Part shown: positions 7,624 through 16,018 of the stretch, in pieces | How positions within the stretch are numbered: position 1 is the stretch's first letter | How the letters are laid out: each line of letters opens with the position of its first letter | Source of the DNA: Rhodococcus sp. SMB37 | GTDB lineage: Bacteria > Actinomycetota > Actinomycetes > Mycobacteriales > Mycobacteriaceae | Length of the DNA: 64,000 nt | Direction: 5' to 3' | Assembly: GCF_004345605.1 (NCBI RefSeq) | Contig: NZ_SLVY01000013.1 | Span: 62,001 to 126,000, forward strand | Notes under the pieces: generated by a model | The model's input: only the letters and a program-made list of their open reading frames with translations | Database searches by the model: none | Told to the model about the DNA's origin: nothing | Translations under genes and position numbers: made by a program

Positions 7624-8516
7624 TGGAGATACATCAGATCCGAGCGTTTCTGGCCGTGGCGGAAGAACTGCACTTCGGTCGGGCCGCGCAGCGTCTGCAT
7701 GTGGCGCAGCCGCCGCTGAGCCGGACCATCAAGCAACTCGAGAAGGAACTCGGAATCACCCTGTTCGAGCGCAGCACGCGCAGTGTGCAACTGACGGAGG
7801 CAGGACAGGCCCTCATCGAACCCGCCCGGGCGATCCTCGATGCGGTCCGTCTCGCGGAGATGGCGGTGACTGCTGCAGGACGCGGCCGGACAGGCCGCGT
7901 GCGAATCGGATTCGCCGGCACCTCGCACCACCTGGTCGGACGGTGGGCAAAGCTGGTGCGACGCACGCATCCCGGCATCGAGTTCGTGCTCACGAGTTCG
8001 GCGTACGCGAGTGAGGTGCTGAACCGGCTCTCGGAGGGCACCCTCGACATCGGCATCGTCCGGATGCTGTTCTTCCCCCCGGGGATCGCGTCGAGGGTGA
8101 TCGCACGCGAGAATCTCGTCGTCGCATTGCCGAGGGAACATCGACTGGCGGGACAAGCGGCGGTGCAGCTTGCCGACCTGGCAGGTGAAGGATGGGTGAT
8201 GCTGCCCTCCGAATCAGGGTCGATGCTGCGCGAACTCCTGTTGCGTCTTGCGTGCGACGCCGGCTTCACCCCGAGAATCGTGCAGAGCGCACCTGATTCG
8301 CTGTCGCTGGTGGCGCTCGTCTCGGCTGGAGTGGGTTGCACGTTGACGGTGTCGTCGGTGGCTCGGCACGTCGTCAATCCGGAGGTCGTGTTCGTGCCGC
8401 TTGCCGAGCAGGGGCCGATCGACGTGTGTCTGGTGTGGCGTGAGGGCGACACCAGCGCGGCCCTTGCTGAGGTGCTCCGGCTGTCCGAGGAGGCGTTGCC
8501 CACTCCGATCGAGTGA
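7623..8516 (+). CDS. LysR family transcriptional regulator
   Basis: A 297-residue LysR regulator. The GTG at 7623 gives MEIHQIRAFLAVAEELHFGR, the canonical LysR N-terminus, followed by the helix-turn-helix AAQRLHVAQPPLSRTIKQLE. The remainder is the periplasmic-binding-like effector domain (VRIGFAGTSHHLVG onward). It points away from the decayed CoA-transferase and towards a class III CoA-transferase gene. Its original divergent target was probably the now-broken CoA-transferase operon (inference). A strong hairpin follows its stop, so it is likely monocistronic. Confidence 0.93.
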   Translation: MEIHQIRAFLAVAEELHFGRAAQRLHVAQPPLSRTIKQLEKELGITLFERSTRSVQLTEAGQALIEPARAILDAVRLAEMAVTAAGRGRTGRVRIGFAGTSHHLVGRWAKLVRRTHPGIEFVLTSSAYASEVLNRLSEGTLDIGIVRMLFFPPGIASRVIARENLVVALPREHRLAGQAAVQLADLAGEGWVMLPSESGSMLRELLLRLACDAGFTPRIVQSAPDSLSLVALVSAGVGCTLTVSSVARHVVNPEVVFVPLAEQGPIDVCLVWREGDTSAALAEVLRLSEEALPTPIE

Positions 8517-8554
8517 GCGGTGCCTGCCGTCGCGAGGACTGGCAGGAACCGCTC
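8515..8554 (+). terminator. Hairpin terminator after the LysR gene
   Basis: GAGCGGT (8515-8521) pairs with ACCGCTC (8548-8554) and CTGCC (8524-8528) with GGCAG (8541-8545), with matched 2-nt internal gaps and a 12-nt loop. The stem overlaps the stop region. There is no U tract, which is common for actinobacterial terminators. Confidence 0.65.
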
Positions 8555-8864
8555 AATTGGACTCTCGAATTATGTTACGGTGCAGACTGTTTCGGACTTC
8601 TCGGCCGGAACGGTATCGACTCGGATGAGAGTTCACCGCCTTCTTCCCTGCGCTCGAGGTCGTCCTTGTCGGCCTGCTCCGCGTGCGACAGCGCCTTCGG
8701 GTCGTAACCCGGTGCGATTGAGCAGCATGAGCGTGCACACCGGAGATACCGCAGCGTATGAGGCCGCGACCTGAACGAGGGGGAGGGCGCCTGCGCCGAG
8801 CAGAATCGGTGTGTGTCGGTCTGGTGGTAGACATACAGCCGAGCGCAGTTCAAGGAGGACAGAC
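8555..8864. other. Intergenic stretch before the CoA-transferase gene
   Basis: About 310 bp without a convincing gene on either strand. The short frames here have no ribosome-binding site or recognisable product. It ends with the strong site AAGGAGG (8852-8858) for the next gene, so its promoter should lie here, but no clear -35/-10 pair stood out. The AATGGCCGTACA motif found upstream of the thiolase is not present. Confidence 0.5.
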
Positions 8865-10100
8865 GTGACAGACGAGGCGGATATGTCAGGCGACGCAACC
8901 GACAGGAATGGTTCGGGCAGGGTGGAACTACCCCTCGAGGGCGTCACCGTGGTGAGCCTCGAGCAGGCGGTCGCAGCACCTCTGGCGACCCGGCATCTCG
9001 CCGACCTGGGCGCGCGGGTGGTCAAGGTCGAACGGGTCGGCGACGGCGACTTCGCTCGCGACTACGACAGTGCTGTCCTCGGCCTCGCCGCGCACTTCGT
9101 GTGGCTCAACCGCGGCAAGGAGTCGCTCGCGGTGGATCTCAAGGCTCCGGCCGGAATCGACGCGGTGAAGTCGCTCATTGCCGGCGCCGATGTGTTCGTG
9201 CAGAACCTTGCGCCCGGGGCCGTCGAGCGACTCGGTCTCGGCGCCGACGAGCTGCGCGCCGAGCATCGGGAACTGATCGTCGTCAACATGTCCGGGTACG
9301 GAACCGAGGGGCCGATGCGTGACCGGAAGGCCTATGACCTGCTGGTTCAGTCGGAGTCAGGGCTGTGCTCGATCACCGGCACACCCGAGACCGCCGTCAA
9401 GACGGGCATTCCCACGTCCGACATCGCGGCGGGCATGTATGCGCTGACCTCGATCCAGGCCGCGTTGCTTCGCCGGTACCGCACGGGCGTGGGTGCGACG
9501 ATCGATGTCTCGATGTTCGATGCGACCGCCGAGTGGCTCGGGTACCCGATGTACCTGCAGATGTACCAGGATCGGCAGGTGCCGCGGATGGGGCTCGGGC
9601 ACACGTCGATCGCCCCGTACGACAAGTACCCGACCGCCGACGGAGAGATCCTCATCGGTGTGCAGAACGACCGCGGTTGGCGGACATTGACCGAGGTGCT
9701 GGGGATGCCCGAGCTGGCGGACGATCCGCGCTATGCGACCAATGTCGAACGGGTCGCGCGCCGAGGCGAGGTCGACAAGCTCGTCGGTGACGCGACCAGC
9801 GCGTACGTCGGTGCGGAGCTCGACGACAAGCTTGCCGCGGCCGGCATCCCCGCGGCGCGTCTGCGTGACCTGTTGGGTCTGATCGAGCATCCGCAGCTGA
9901 GTGAGCGCGATCGGTGGCGCGAGGTGCAGACCCAAGCGGGCCCTGTGCGCGCGATCCGCCCGCCGATGAACTTCCGCGACGTGGAACTGCCCATGGGGCC
10001 GGTTCCGGGACTCGGGCAGCACACCGATGCAGTCCTGGCCGGGCTCGGGCTGACCGACGAACAGGTCGCGGGCCTGCGTGAGTCAGGGATCGTCGGGTAG
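8865..10100 (+). CDS. CaiB/BaiF (class III) CoA-transferase
   Basis: A 411-residue family III CoA-transferase, which moves CoA between an acyl-CoA donor and a carboxylic acid. The N-terminal LEGVTVVSLEQAVAAPLATR and DLGARVVKVERVGDGDFARD are typical, as are LNRGKESLAVDLK and the catalytic-Asp region KAYDLLVQSESGL. The GTG start at 8865 follows AAGGAGG by six bases. It lies 146 bp ahead of a thiolase on the same strand. The substrate pair is not evident. Confidence 0.92.
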   Translation: MTDEADMSGDATDRNGSGRVELPLEGVTVVSLEQAVAAPLATRHLADLGARVVKVERVGDGDFARDYDSAVLGLAAHFVWLNRGKESLAVDLKAPAGIDAVKSLIAGADVFVQNLAPGAVERLGLGADELRAEHRELIVVNMSGYGTEGPMRDRKAYDLLVQSESGLCSITGTPETAVKTGIPTSDIAAGMYALTSIQAALLRRYRTGVGATIDVSMFDATAEWLGYPMYLQMYQDRQVPRMGLGHTSIAPYDKYPTADGEILIGVQNDRGWRTLTEVLGMPELADDPRYATNVERVARRGEVDKLVGDATSAYVGAELDDKLAAAGIPAARLRDLLGLIEHPQLSERDRWREVQTQAGPVRAIRPPMNFRDVELPMGPVPGLGQHTDAVLAGLGLTDEQVAGLRESGIVG

Positions 10101-10124
10101 GTCGCCACCGCAAATATCCGGCCA

Positions 10125-10224
10125 TATAGGTATGGGGAGTCGTACGTATTGGTGATTCGGATCGAAGGTGCAGCACTGAGCGATTGACGCCCAGTGCGTA
10201 CATATCTAAAAATGGCCGTACAAA
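10125..10224 (+). promoter_or_regulatory. Thiolase promoter with shared AATGGCCGTACA operator
   Basis: A -35 TTGACG (10184-10189), an 18-bp spacer and a -10-like AAAAAT (10208-10213) are followed at once by GGCCGTACAAA (10214-10224). The same layout recurs at 24320-24360. GTACA-N5-TGTAC (10218-10232) adds a small inverted repeat. An upstream box TATAGGTAT (10125-10133) also recurs at 24250-24258. Confidence 0.65.
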
Positions 10225-10246
10225 TTATGTACCAGAGGAGCAGGCC

Positions 10247-11443
10247 ATGACCCGAGCGGCACTCGTCGCCCCCGTTCGTACCGCCGTCGGCCGTTTCGGC
10301 GGCTCGTTGAAGGACGTCTCGGCGGTGTCTCTCGCGACCACGGTGATCAAGGAGGCCGTCGCGCGTTCGGGTATCGACCCGGAACTCATCGAAGAGGTTG
10401 CGATGGGCCAGTCCTACGCGAGTTCGGAAGCGCCGTGCATCGGCCGGTGGGCTGCGCTCGACGCGGGCCTGCCGATCTCGGTTGCCGGCATCCAGACCGA
10501 CCGCCGCTGCGGCACCGGTCTGCAGGCCCTGGTGACCGCCGCGATGATGGTGCAGACCGGTGCGGCGAATGTCGTGGTTGCCGGAGGTGTGGAGTCGATG
10601 AGCAACATCGAGCACTACACGACCGGTGCCCGGTGGGGTGCGCGCTCGGGTGGCCTGAATCTGTACGACCGCCTCGACCGCGGCCGTGAACGGTCACAGC
10701 CCGAATGGCGATTCGGCAAGATCAGCGGAATGATCGAGACGGCCGAGAACGTCGCGGAACAGTGCGGGATCACGCGCGAGGACTCCGACTCACTCGCAGC
10801 GGAGAGCCATCGTCGCGCCCACGCCGCGTGGGAGGCAGGACGTTTCGACGACGAGGTCGTCGGAGTCGAGGTCAAGGACCGCAAGGGCAACGTCACGGTG
10901 GTCGCACGGGATGAAGGTATCCGCCCCGACAGCACCCCGGAATCCCTCGCGAAACTCCGGTCCGTCACCCCTGGCGGTGTGACCACCGCCGGTAACGCCA
11001 GCCAGCAGAATGACGCGGCCGCAGCGCTTCTCGTAGTGGCCGAAGACAAGCTCGACGAGTACGGACTCGAGCCGATCGGCTTCCTCGAAGGCTGGACCGC
11101 GGCCGGATGCGACCCGGCGACCATGGGACTCGGCCCAGCAGCGGCAACCCGAAAGCTGTTCGATCGCACGGGCCTCGGATTCGACGACTTCGACCTCGTC
11201 GAACTCAACGAAGCATTTGCATGCCAGGTTCTCGGTGTGCTGTCGCAGTGGGGCTGGGACGATCGAGACAAGCTCAACGTCAACGGATCCGGCATTTCCC
11301 TCGGGCATCCGATCGGCGCGACGGGTGTCCGGATGACGACGACTGCTCTGCACGAACTGAAGCGCCGCGGTGGTGGCCGTGCGTTGGTGACGATGTGCAT
11401 CGGCGGTGGCCAGGGCATGGCCGCGTCGATCACCACGGCCTGA
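10247..11443 (+). CDS. Acetyl-CoA acetyltransferase (thiolase)
   Basis: A 398-residue thiolase that cleaves 3-ketoacyl-CoA with CoA, or runs in reverse. The nucleophilic cysteine lies in IQTDRRCGTGLQALV. The C-terminal motifs GHPIGATGVRMTTT and MCIGGGQGMAASI carry the catalytic His and Cys. The NEAF segment is present (LVELNEAFACQVL). The ATG at 10247 has GAGGAG six bases upstream; a longer frame from 10184 would run through the promoter. A WhiB gene follows after 12 bp. Confidence 0.94.
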   Translation: MTRAALVAPVRTAVGRFGGSLKDVSAVSLATTVIKEAVARSGIDPELIEEVAMGQSYASSEAPCIGRWAALDAGLPISVAGIQTDRRCGTGLQALVTAAMMVQTGAANVVVAGGVESMSNIEHYTTGARWGARSGGLNLYDRLDRGRERSQPEWRFGKISGMIETAENVAEQCGITREDSDSLAAESHRRAHAAWEAGRFDDEVVGVEVKDRKGNVTVVARDEGIRPDSTPESLAKLRSVTPGGVTTAGNASQQNDAAAALLVVAEDKLDEYGLEPIGFLEGWTAAGCDPATMGLGPAAATRKLFDRTGLGFDDFDLVELNEAFACQVLGVLSQWGWDDRDKLNVNGSGISLGHPIGATGVRMTTTALHELKRRGGGRALVTMCIGGGQGMAASITTA

Positions 11444-11455
11444 GAGAGGATCGAC

Positions 11456-11731
11456 ATGCCCGGACTGGACGACAGGGAATGGATGCTTGCCGCGCGCTGC
11501 CGGGGTTCCGACACGTCCGTCTTCTTCCCCCAGAAAGAGTCGGGGCGAGGTCCGGCGGCCGGCGCGGAACGCGACGCGAAGAAGATCTGCCGCACGTGCC
11601 CGGTGATCAGCGAGTGCCGCGACCACGCGCTTCGGAACGCCGAACAGCACGGTATCTGGGGCGGGATGAACTACTCCGAGCGTCGCGCGGCCGACCGAGC
11701 CAGGAAGCTGGGCCGGCTCAGCCCTGTATGA
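11456..11731 (+). CDS. WhiB-family iron-sulfur regulator
   Basis: A 91-residue WhiB-like protein. The four cluster cysteines are C15, C45, C48 and C54, followed by the GIWGG turn at 66-70 and a basic C-terminus (RRAADRARKLGR). WhiB proteins bind a [4Fe-4S] cluster and act with the primary sigma factor. It begins 12 bp after the thiolase stop, behind GAGAGGATC, so it may be co-transcribed with that gene. Its 3' end overlaps the convergent SRPBCC gene by 14 bp. Which WhiB subclass it belongs to was not resolved. Confidence 0.93.
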   Translation: MPGLDDREWMLAARCRGSDTSVFFPQKESGRGPAAGAERDAKKICRTCPVISECRDHALRNAEQHGIWGGMNYSERRAADRARKLGRLSPV

Positions 11732-12221
11732 GCGCTGCAGCGAGTTGTTCGAGCCGCTCCACGTTGGCGGCCATGGCGTCGCGCCAGACACCCAGTCGGT
11801 AGGTGACGATCTCGCCTTCCCTGTCGGGGTGCTGCTCGATGAAATCGGAGAAGGGCGAGCTACCGGTACCGACCTTGGCCCACTGCCGGACGACGGCGCC
11901 GTCCGCCGCGGGATCGACCTCGAAACCCCAGAAGGCGATCGGTGCCTCGGCGGGGCCCACACGCCATACCCAACGACGCCCGTCCTCGACTTCGGTGACC
12001 TCCGGTTCGGTGTGCCATTCACCCATCTGCGGACTGTGGTTGTATCCGCGGAATTTGGCTCCGACCGCGACCCCGTCGGCTCCGTCCAGCCATTCCACAC
12101 GCTGTAGTTCGCCCTCGGCGCCGGTCGGCAATTCGATGTCGGTGACCAATGCCCAGGCCTGTTCCGGACTGCAGGGCAAGGTCCCGGTGACTTCGACGGT
12201 CGGGGTGTCGCGCAGACGCAC
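11718..12221 (-). CDS. SRPBCC family protein (polyketide cyclase/START-like)
   Basis: A 167-residue START-like fold protein, recognised from TGTLPCSPEQAWALVTDIE at the start and a C-terminal amphipathic helix (WRDAMAANVERLEQL). Such proteins bind hydrophobic ligands; many in actinobacteria have no known role. The GTG at 12221 has GAAGGAG six bases upstream on the minus strand. It is convergent with, and slightly overlaps, the WhiB gene, and lies downstream of the SDR gene on the same strand. Confidence 0.85.
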   Translation of the reverse strand: MRLRDTPTVEVTGTLPCSPEQAWALVTDIELPTGAEGELQRVEWLDGADGVAVGAKFRGYNHSPQMGEWHTEPEVTEVEDGRRWVWRVGPAEAPIAFWGFEVDPAADGAVVRQWAKVGTGSSPFSDFIEQHPDREGEIVTYRLGVWRDAMAANVERLEQLAAALIQG

Positions 12222-12289
12222 GGATACTCCTTCGGGGTCTCGATTCGATTTTCGACGGTGCGCCGATGCTAACCGAGACTCGGCCCTAC

Positions 12290-12982
12290 TCAGCCGACGT
12301 TCGTCACCGGGATCAGTCCGCCGGTGATGGGTGACCCCGCATCGGACAGTAGGAACTCGATCACCTTTGCGACGTCGGCCGGCTGTGACCACCGGCTGGT
12401 GTCGGCGTCGGGCATCGCCGCGCGGTTGGCGGGGGTGTCGATGACGACGGGGAGCAGTGCGTTGACGCGGATGTGGTCGTCGAGGTACTCGACCGCCATG
12501 GTCTCGACCAGCGCTGAGACCGCGGCCTTCGAAGCGATGTAGGACGCGCCGCCCGAGAACGGATTGTGAGTCGCGGCAGCGGAGATGCAGACGATCGATC
12601 CGCCGCCGCGACGGATCAGGTGGGGCAGCGCGGCCTGGCTGACGGAGTAGGCCGTGCGTACGTTGAGGTCGAACTGGGAATCGAGTACGCCGATCGGAGT
12701 CTCGTGGACTCGCGGACCGGAGGAGAATCCGCCGACCAGGTTGACGACACCGAACAGGGGGGCGCCGGGGTCGTCGGCCGCGACCGCCAGGACATCCTCG
12801 AGTTGCTGTTCGTCGGAGAGATCGGCCTTGACGAGGTGCAGATTCGGATGAGTACCGACCCGCTCGAGTTCTCCGGGGGCCACCCACGGGACCACGACAC
12901 GCCAGCCGGTGTCGAGAAGATGCGCGGTCACAGCGGCTCCGAGACCGCCGGTGCCGCCGCTGACGAGTGCGGTGCGAGTCAT
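12290..12982 (-). CDS. Short-chain dehydrogenase/reductase
   Basis: A classical SDR of 230 residues. It has the cofactor motif SGGTGGLGAAV at the N-terminus, NLVGG in place of NNAG, and the catalytic Ser and YIASKAA (Tyr-x3-Lys). The end, SPITGGLIPVTNVG, is the usual SDR substrate-loop and C-terminal pattern. The ATG at 12982 is preferred: GGAAGGA lies about eight bases upstream, while the GTG six bases earlier is too close to it. It is divergent from the dienelactone hydrolase across a region with a palindromic operator. Confidence 0.9.
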   Translation of the reverse strand: MTRTALVSGGTGGLGAAVTAHLLDTGWRVVVPWVAPGELERVGTHPNLHLVKADLSDEQQLEDVLAVAADDPGAPLFGVVNLVGGFSSGPRVHETPIGVLDSQFDLNVRTAYSVSQAALPHLIRRGGGSIVCISAAATHNPFSGGASYIASKAAVSALVETMAVEYLDDHIRVNALLPVVIDTPANRAAMPDADTSRWSQPADVAKVIEFLLSDAGSPITGGLIPVTNVG

Positions 12983-13056
12983 GGCCACCGTCCTTCCGAG
13001 TGTTGTCGAGGTCTCGCGTGTTGATCCGGTCCTGTCCGGTGCGGGACTGGTAACGA

Positions 13057-13071
13057 CCCTATCGTATAGGG
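13057..13071. promoter_or_regulatory. Palindrome CCCTAT-CGT-ATAGGG between divergent genes
   Basis: A perfect 6-bp inverted repeat around a 3-bp spacer, midway between the SDR (start 12982, minus) and the dienelactone hydrolase (start 13170, plus). It has the size of a repressor site. No regulator gene is adjacent. Confidence 0.5.
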
Positions 13072-13169
13072 AAATGACATTCTCGAAAATCTCACTAAGT
13101 GGGAAAAGGGTGTCCTTCGCTCGGCGATCGGCATGATGAGTGGCAGGTTCATCGTCGAAGGGACATCAC

Positions 13170-13886
13170 GTGACCGACATCGAAGCAGAGTTCGTCGAAA
13201 TCGGTGGCCTCCGGGCATTTCTTGCTCGCCCACTCGGCGGCAGCAGCGGGGGAATGCTGCTGCTCCCCATGATCACCGGCATCAACCACCAGGTGCGCGA
13301 GTACGCCGAGGACATCGCAGACACCGGCGTCACCGCAGTCGTGTGGGACCCGTGGCACGGGCACAGCGCCGACGACACCCCACGGGAAAAGCTGGTGGAG
13401 TGGATGGGCGAACTCCAGGACGACACCGTCCTCGCCGAGTCGAACACCCTGCTCGAGCACGCCTTCGGCGAACTCGGACTGTCGAAGATGGGGGTGATCG
13501 GCTGGTGCCTCGGTGGCCGACTGGCACTGATCCTCGGCGGCGGCGACCCGCGGCTGTCGAATGTGGTTGCCTACCACCCGTCGCTCTTCGTCCCCGCGCC
13601 GCCGAATCACACGGTCGATGCGGTCGAGTCCGCGTCACGCATCACCGCACCGGTGATGATCCTGCACGCGGGCGCCGACACCGTCATGTCACCCGCGACG
13701 TTCGGCGAACTGCAGAGCGCGCTGCAGAATCGCACCGCGGGCGCGAGCATCGTCTCGGTCTTCCCCGGAGCCGAGCACGCATTCAGTAGTCGGGCCCGGC
13801 ACACGAATCCGATCAACGCCGACGCGTACGCATTGTCCTGGCCTCAGGTGCTGCGTTTCCTCGGCGACACGGTGCTGGGCTCCTGA
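13170..13886 (+). CDS. Dienelactone hydrolase family protein
   Basis: A 238-residue alpha/beta hydrolase of the dienelactone hydrolase family. The nucleophile is Cys113 in GWCLGGRLAL, with a later Asp in LHAGADTVMSP and His in EHAFSS, giving the Cys-Asp-His triad of this family. The GTG at 13170 has GAAGGGA six bases upstream. Known members open lactone rings in chloroaromatic degradation, but many homologues have other esters as substrates. It precedes korA by about 110 bp. Confidence 0.9.
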   Translation: MTDIEAEFVEIGGLRAFLARPLGGSSGGMLLLPMITGINHQVREYAEDIADTGVTAVVWDPWHGHSADDTPREKLVEWMGELQDDTVLAESNTLLEHAFGELGLSKMGVIGWCLGGRLALILGGGDPRLSNVVAYHPSLFVPAPPNHTVDAVESASRITAPVMILHAGADTVMSPATFGELQSALQNRTAGASIVSVFPGAEHAFSSRARHTNPINADAYALSWPQVLRFLGDTVLGS

Positions 13887-13993
13887 CCGGGAGAATCCAC
13901 AGAAACTGCTGGAACCGGTTGCACGCGCGCCGTAGAAGACGACTATGGAGCGCAGGCGCCGGACCGCTCAGGCCCGGGGGAAGCGAGACAGGT

Positions 13994-16018
13994 ATGGAGT
14001 CGAAGGACACCCGCACGTCACACGTGACCGAGTCCGGCCAGCACGTGACCAGGCACGCGACCGAGCCCGGCCAGCACGTGACCAGACACGTGACGAGGCT
14101 GGACCAGGTCGTCATCCGAATCGCCGGAGACTCCGGCGACGGCATGCAGCTTGCCGGCGATCGATTCACAGCAGAAGCCGCGGCCTTCGGGAACGATCTC
14201 GCCACGCAACCGAACTTCCCGGCGGAGATCCGCGCACCGCAGGGCACCCTGCCGGGGGTGTCGAGTTTCCAGATCCAGATCGCCGACCACGACATCCTCA
14301 CCGCCGGAGACCGACCCGACGTGCTCGTGGCGATGAATCCGGCGGCGCTGAAATCGAATGTCGGTGATCTACCGGACGGCGGCATCCTCATCGTCAACAG
14401 CGACGAATTCAGCAAGCGCAACCTCGCGAAGGCGGGCTACGACGGTAACCCTCTCGAGTCGGACGGATTCGAGCACCTGCAGGTGCACACCGTCCCCATG
14501 AGCACCATGACGCTCGGTGCCGTCGAACCCTCCGGAGTGGGCAAAAAGGAGGCCCACCGCGCGAAGAACATGTTCGCGCTCGGTCTCCTGTCATGGATGT
14601 ACGGTCGTGCGATCACCACCGTCGAGGCCTTTCTCGAAACCAAGTTCGCATCGCAACCCGACATCGTCCGCGCCAACATCCTTGCATTGCATTCGGGTTG
14701 GAACTACGGGGAGACGACCGAGTCCTTCGCGTCGACCTACGAAGTGGACCGCGCCGATCTTCCGCCGGGCACCTACCGGCAGATCACCGGCAACACCGCC
14801 CTCGCGTACGGACTGGTCGCCGCAGGCAAGGCGGCAGACATGGACGTGTTCCTCGGCAGCTACCCGATCACGCCCGCGTCGGACATCCTCCACGAACTGA
14901 GCAGACTCAAGCGATTCGGTGTCCACACCTTCCAAGCGGAAGACGAGATCGCCGGTATCGGTGCGGCGGTCGGGGCGTCGTACGGCGGTGCGTTGGGGGT
15001 CACCAGCACTTCCGGTCCGGGGGTTGCGCTGAAATCGGAAGCGATCGGGCTGGCGGTGATGACCGAACTGCCGCTCGTCGTCGTCGACGTCCAGCGAGGC
15101 GGGCCGTCGACCGGGCTTCCCACCAAGACCGAGCAGGCCGACCTCTTGCAGGCGATGTTCGGTCGCAACGGTGAGTCGCCGGTCGCGATCGTCGCGCCGC
15201 AGTCGCCCGCCGACTGCTTCGACGCTGCGCTCGAGGCGGCCCGCATCGCCGTGACGTACCGGACCCCGGTGATGCTGTTGTCCGACGGCGCGATCGCCAA
15301 CGGTTCGGAGCCATGGCGTATTCCGGAGGTCGACGCCCTCACCCCCATCGAACCCCGATTCGCGACACCATCGGGCGGGGACATCGACGGTCACCGGTCC
15401 GACGCGGACCCGGGTTACCAGCCGTACGCACGCGACCCCGCGACACTCGCGCGCGACTGGGCGATCCCCGGCACCGCGGGCCGAGAGCACCGCATCGGCG
15501 GGTTGGAGAAGGCCAACGGCACCGGGGACATCTCCTACCATCACACGAATCACGAGTTGATGACCCGCGTGCGCGCGGCCCGCATCGCCGGTATCGACGT
15601 ACCCGACCTCGAGGTGGACGACCCCACGGGCGACGCCGAGATCCTCGTCCTCGGCTGGGGTTCGTCGTACGGGCCGATCGGCGAGGCGGTGCGCCGTGCC
15701 CGCCGCAGTGGCCATGCGGTCGCCAGAGCTCACCTGCGACACCTCAACCCGATGCCGAAGAACCTCTGCGACATCCTGAAAGGCTATCGCCGAGTACTGG
15801 TCCCGGAGATGAATCTCGGCCAGCTGTCCATGCTGCTGAAGGCGCGGTGCGACGCGGAGATCCAGCCCGTCACCAAGGTCGCCGGCATGGCGTTCCGCGC
15901 GGACGAACTACACGAAGCGCTCCTCGAGGAATTCGACGGCACATTGAGCGAGACCGAGAGCGCCAAGACCCCTGCCGCGGCCTCCGCGGCCGTGACGATC
16001 CAGCGAGGTGATCGATGA
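13994..16018 (+). CDS. korA: 2-oxoacid:ferredoxin oxidoreductase, fused gamma/alpha subunit
   Basis: A 674-residue subunit of a two-subunit, CoA-dependent 2-oxoacid:ferredoxin oxidoreductase, probably acting on 2-oxoglutarate in an oxygen-tolerant alternative TCA step (known for mycobacterial KorAB). The gamma domain starts at VVIRIAGDSGDGMQLAGDRF, and the alpha domain follows from about residue 260 (TGNTALAYGLVAAGKAADMD, then LGSYPITPASDILHEL). The ATG at 13994 adds an N-terminal tail with an in-frame repeat before the conserved part. It overlaps korB by ATGA. Confidence 0.93.
   Translation: MESKDTRTSHVTESGQHVTRHATEPGQHVTRHVTRLDQVVIRIAGDSGDGMQLAGDRFTAEAAAFGNDLATQPNFPAEIRAPQGTLPGVSSFQIQIADHDILTAGDRPDVLVAMNPAALKSNVGDLPDGGILIVNSDEFSKRNLAKAGYDGNPLESDGFEHLQVHTVPMSTMTLGAVEPSGVGKKEAHRAKNMFALGLLSWMYGRAITTVEAFLETKFASQPDIVRANILALHSGWNYGETTESFASTYEVDRADLPPGTYRQITGNTALAYGLVAAGKAADMDVFLGSYPITPASDILHELSRLKRFGVHTFQAEDEIAGIGAAVGASYGGALGVTSTSGPGVALKSEAIGLAVMTELPLVVVDVQRGGPSTGLPTKTEQADLLQAMFGRNGESPVAIVAPQSPADCFDAALEAARIAVTYRTPVMLLSDGAIANGSEPWRIPEVDALTPIEPRFATPSGGDIDGHRSDADPGYQPYARDPATLARDWAIPGTAGREHRIGGLEKANGTGDISYHHTNHELMTRVRAARIAGIDVPDLEVDDPTGDAEILVLGWGSSYGPIGEAVRRARRSGHAVARAHLRHLNPMPKNLCDILKGYRRVLVPEMNLGQLSMLLKARCDAEIQPVTKVAGMAFRADELHEALLEEFDGTLSETESAKTPAAASAAVTIQRGDR
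14014..14101 (+). repeat. In-frame 33-bp tandem repeat with four CACGTGAC copies in korA
   Basis: CACGTGAC occurs at 14021, 14042, 14075 and 14087. The unit starting at 14042 recurs at 14075 (33 bp), with a partly matching copy before it. It encodes an 11-residue repeat HVTRH-TEPGQ in the N-terminal tail of KorA, ahead of the conserved gamma domain. Confidence 0.75.
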
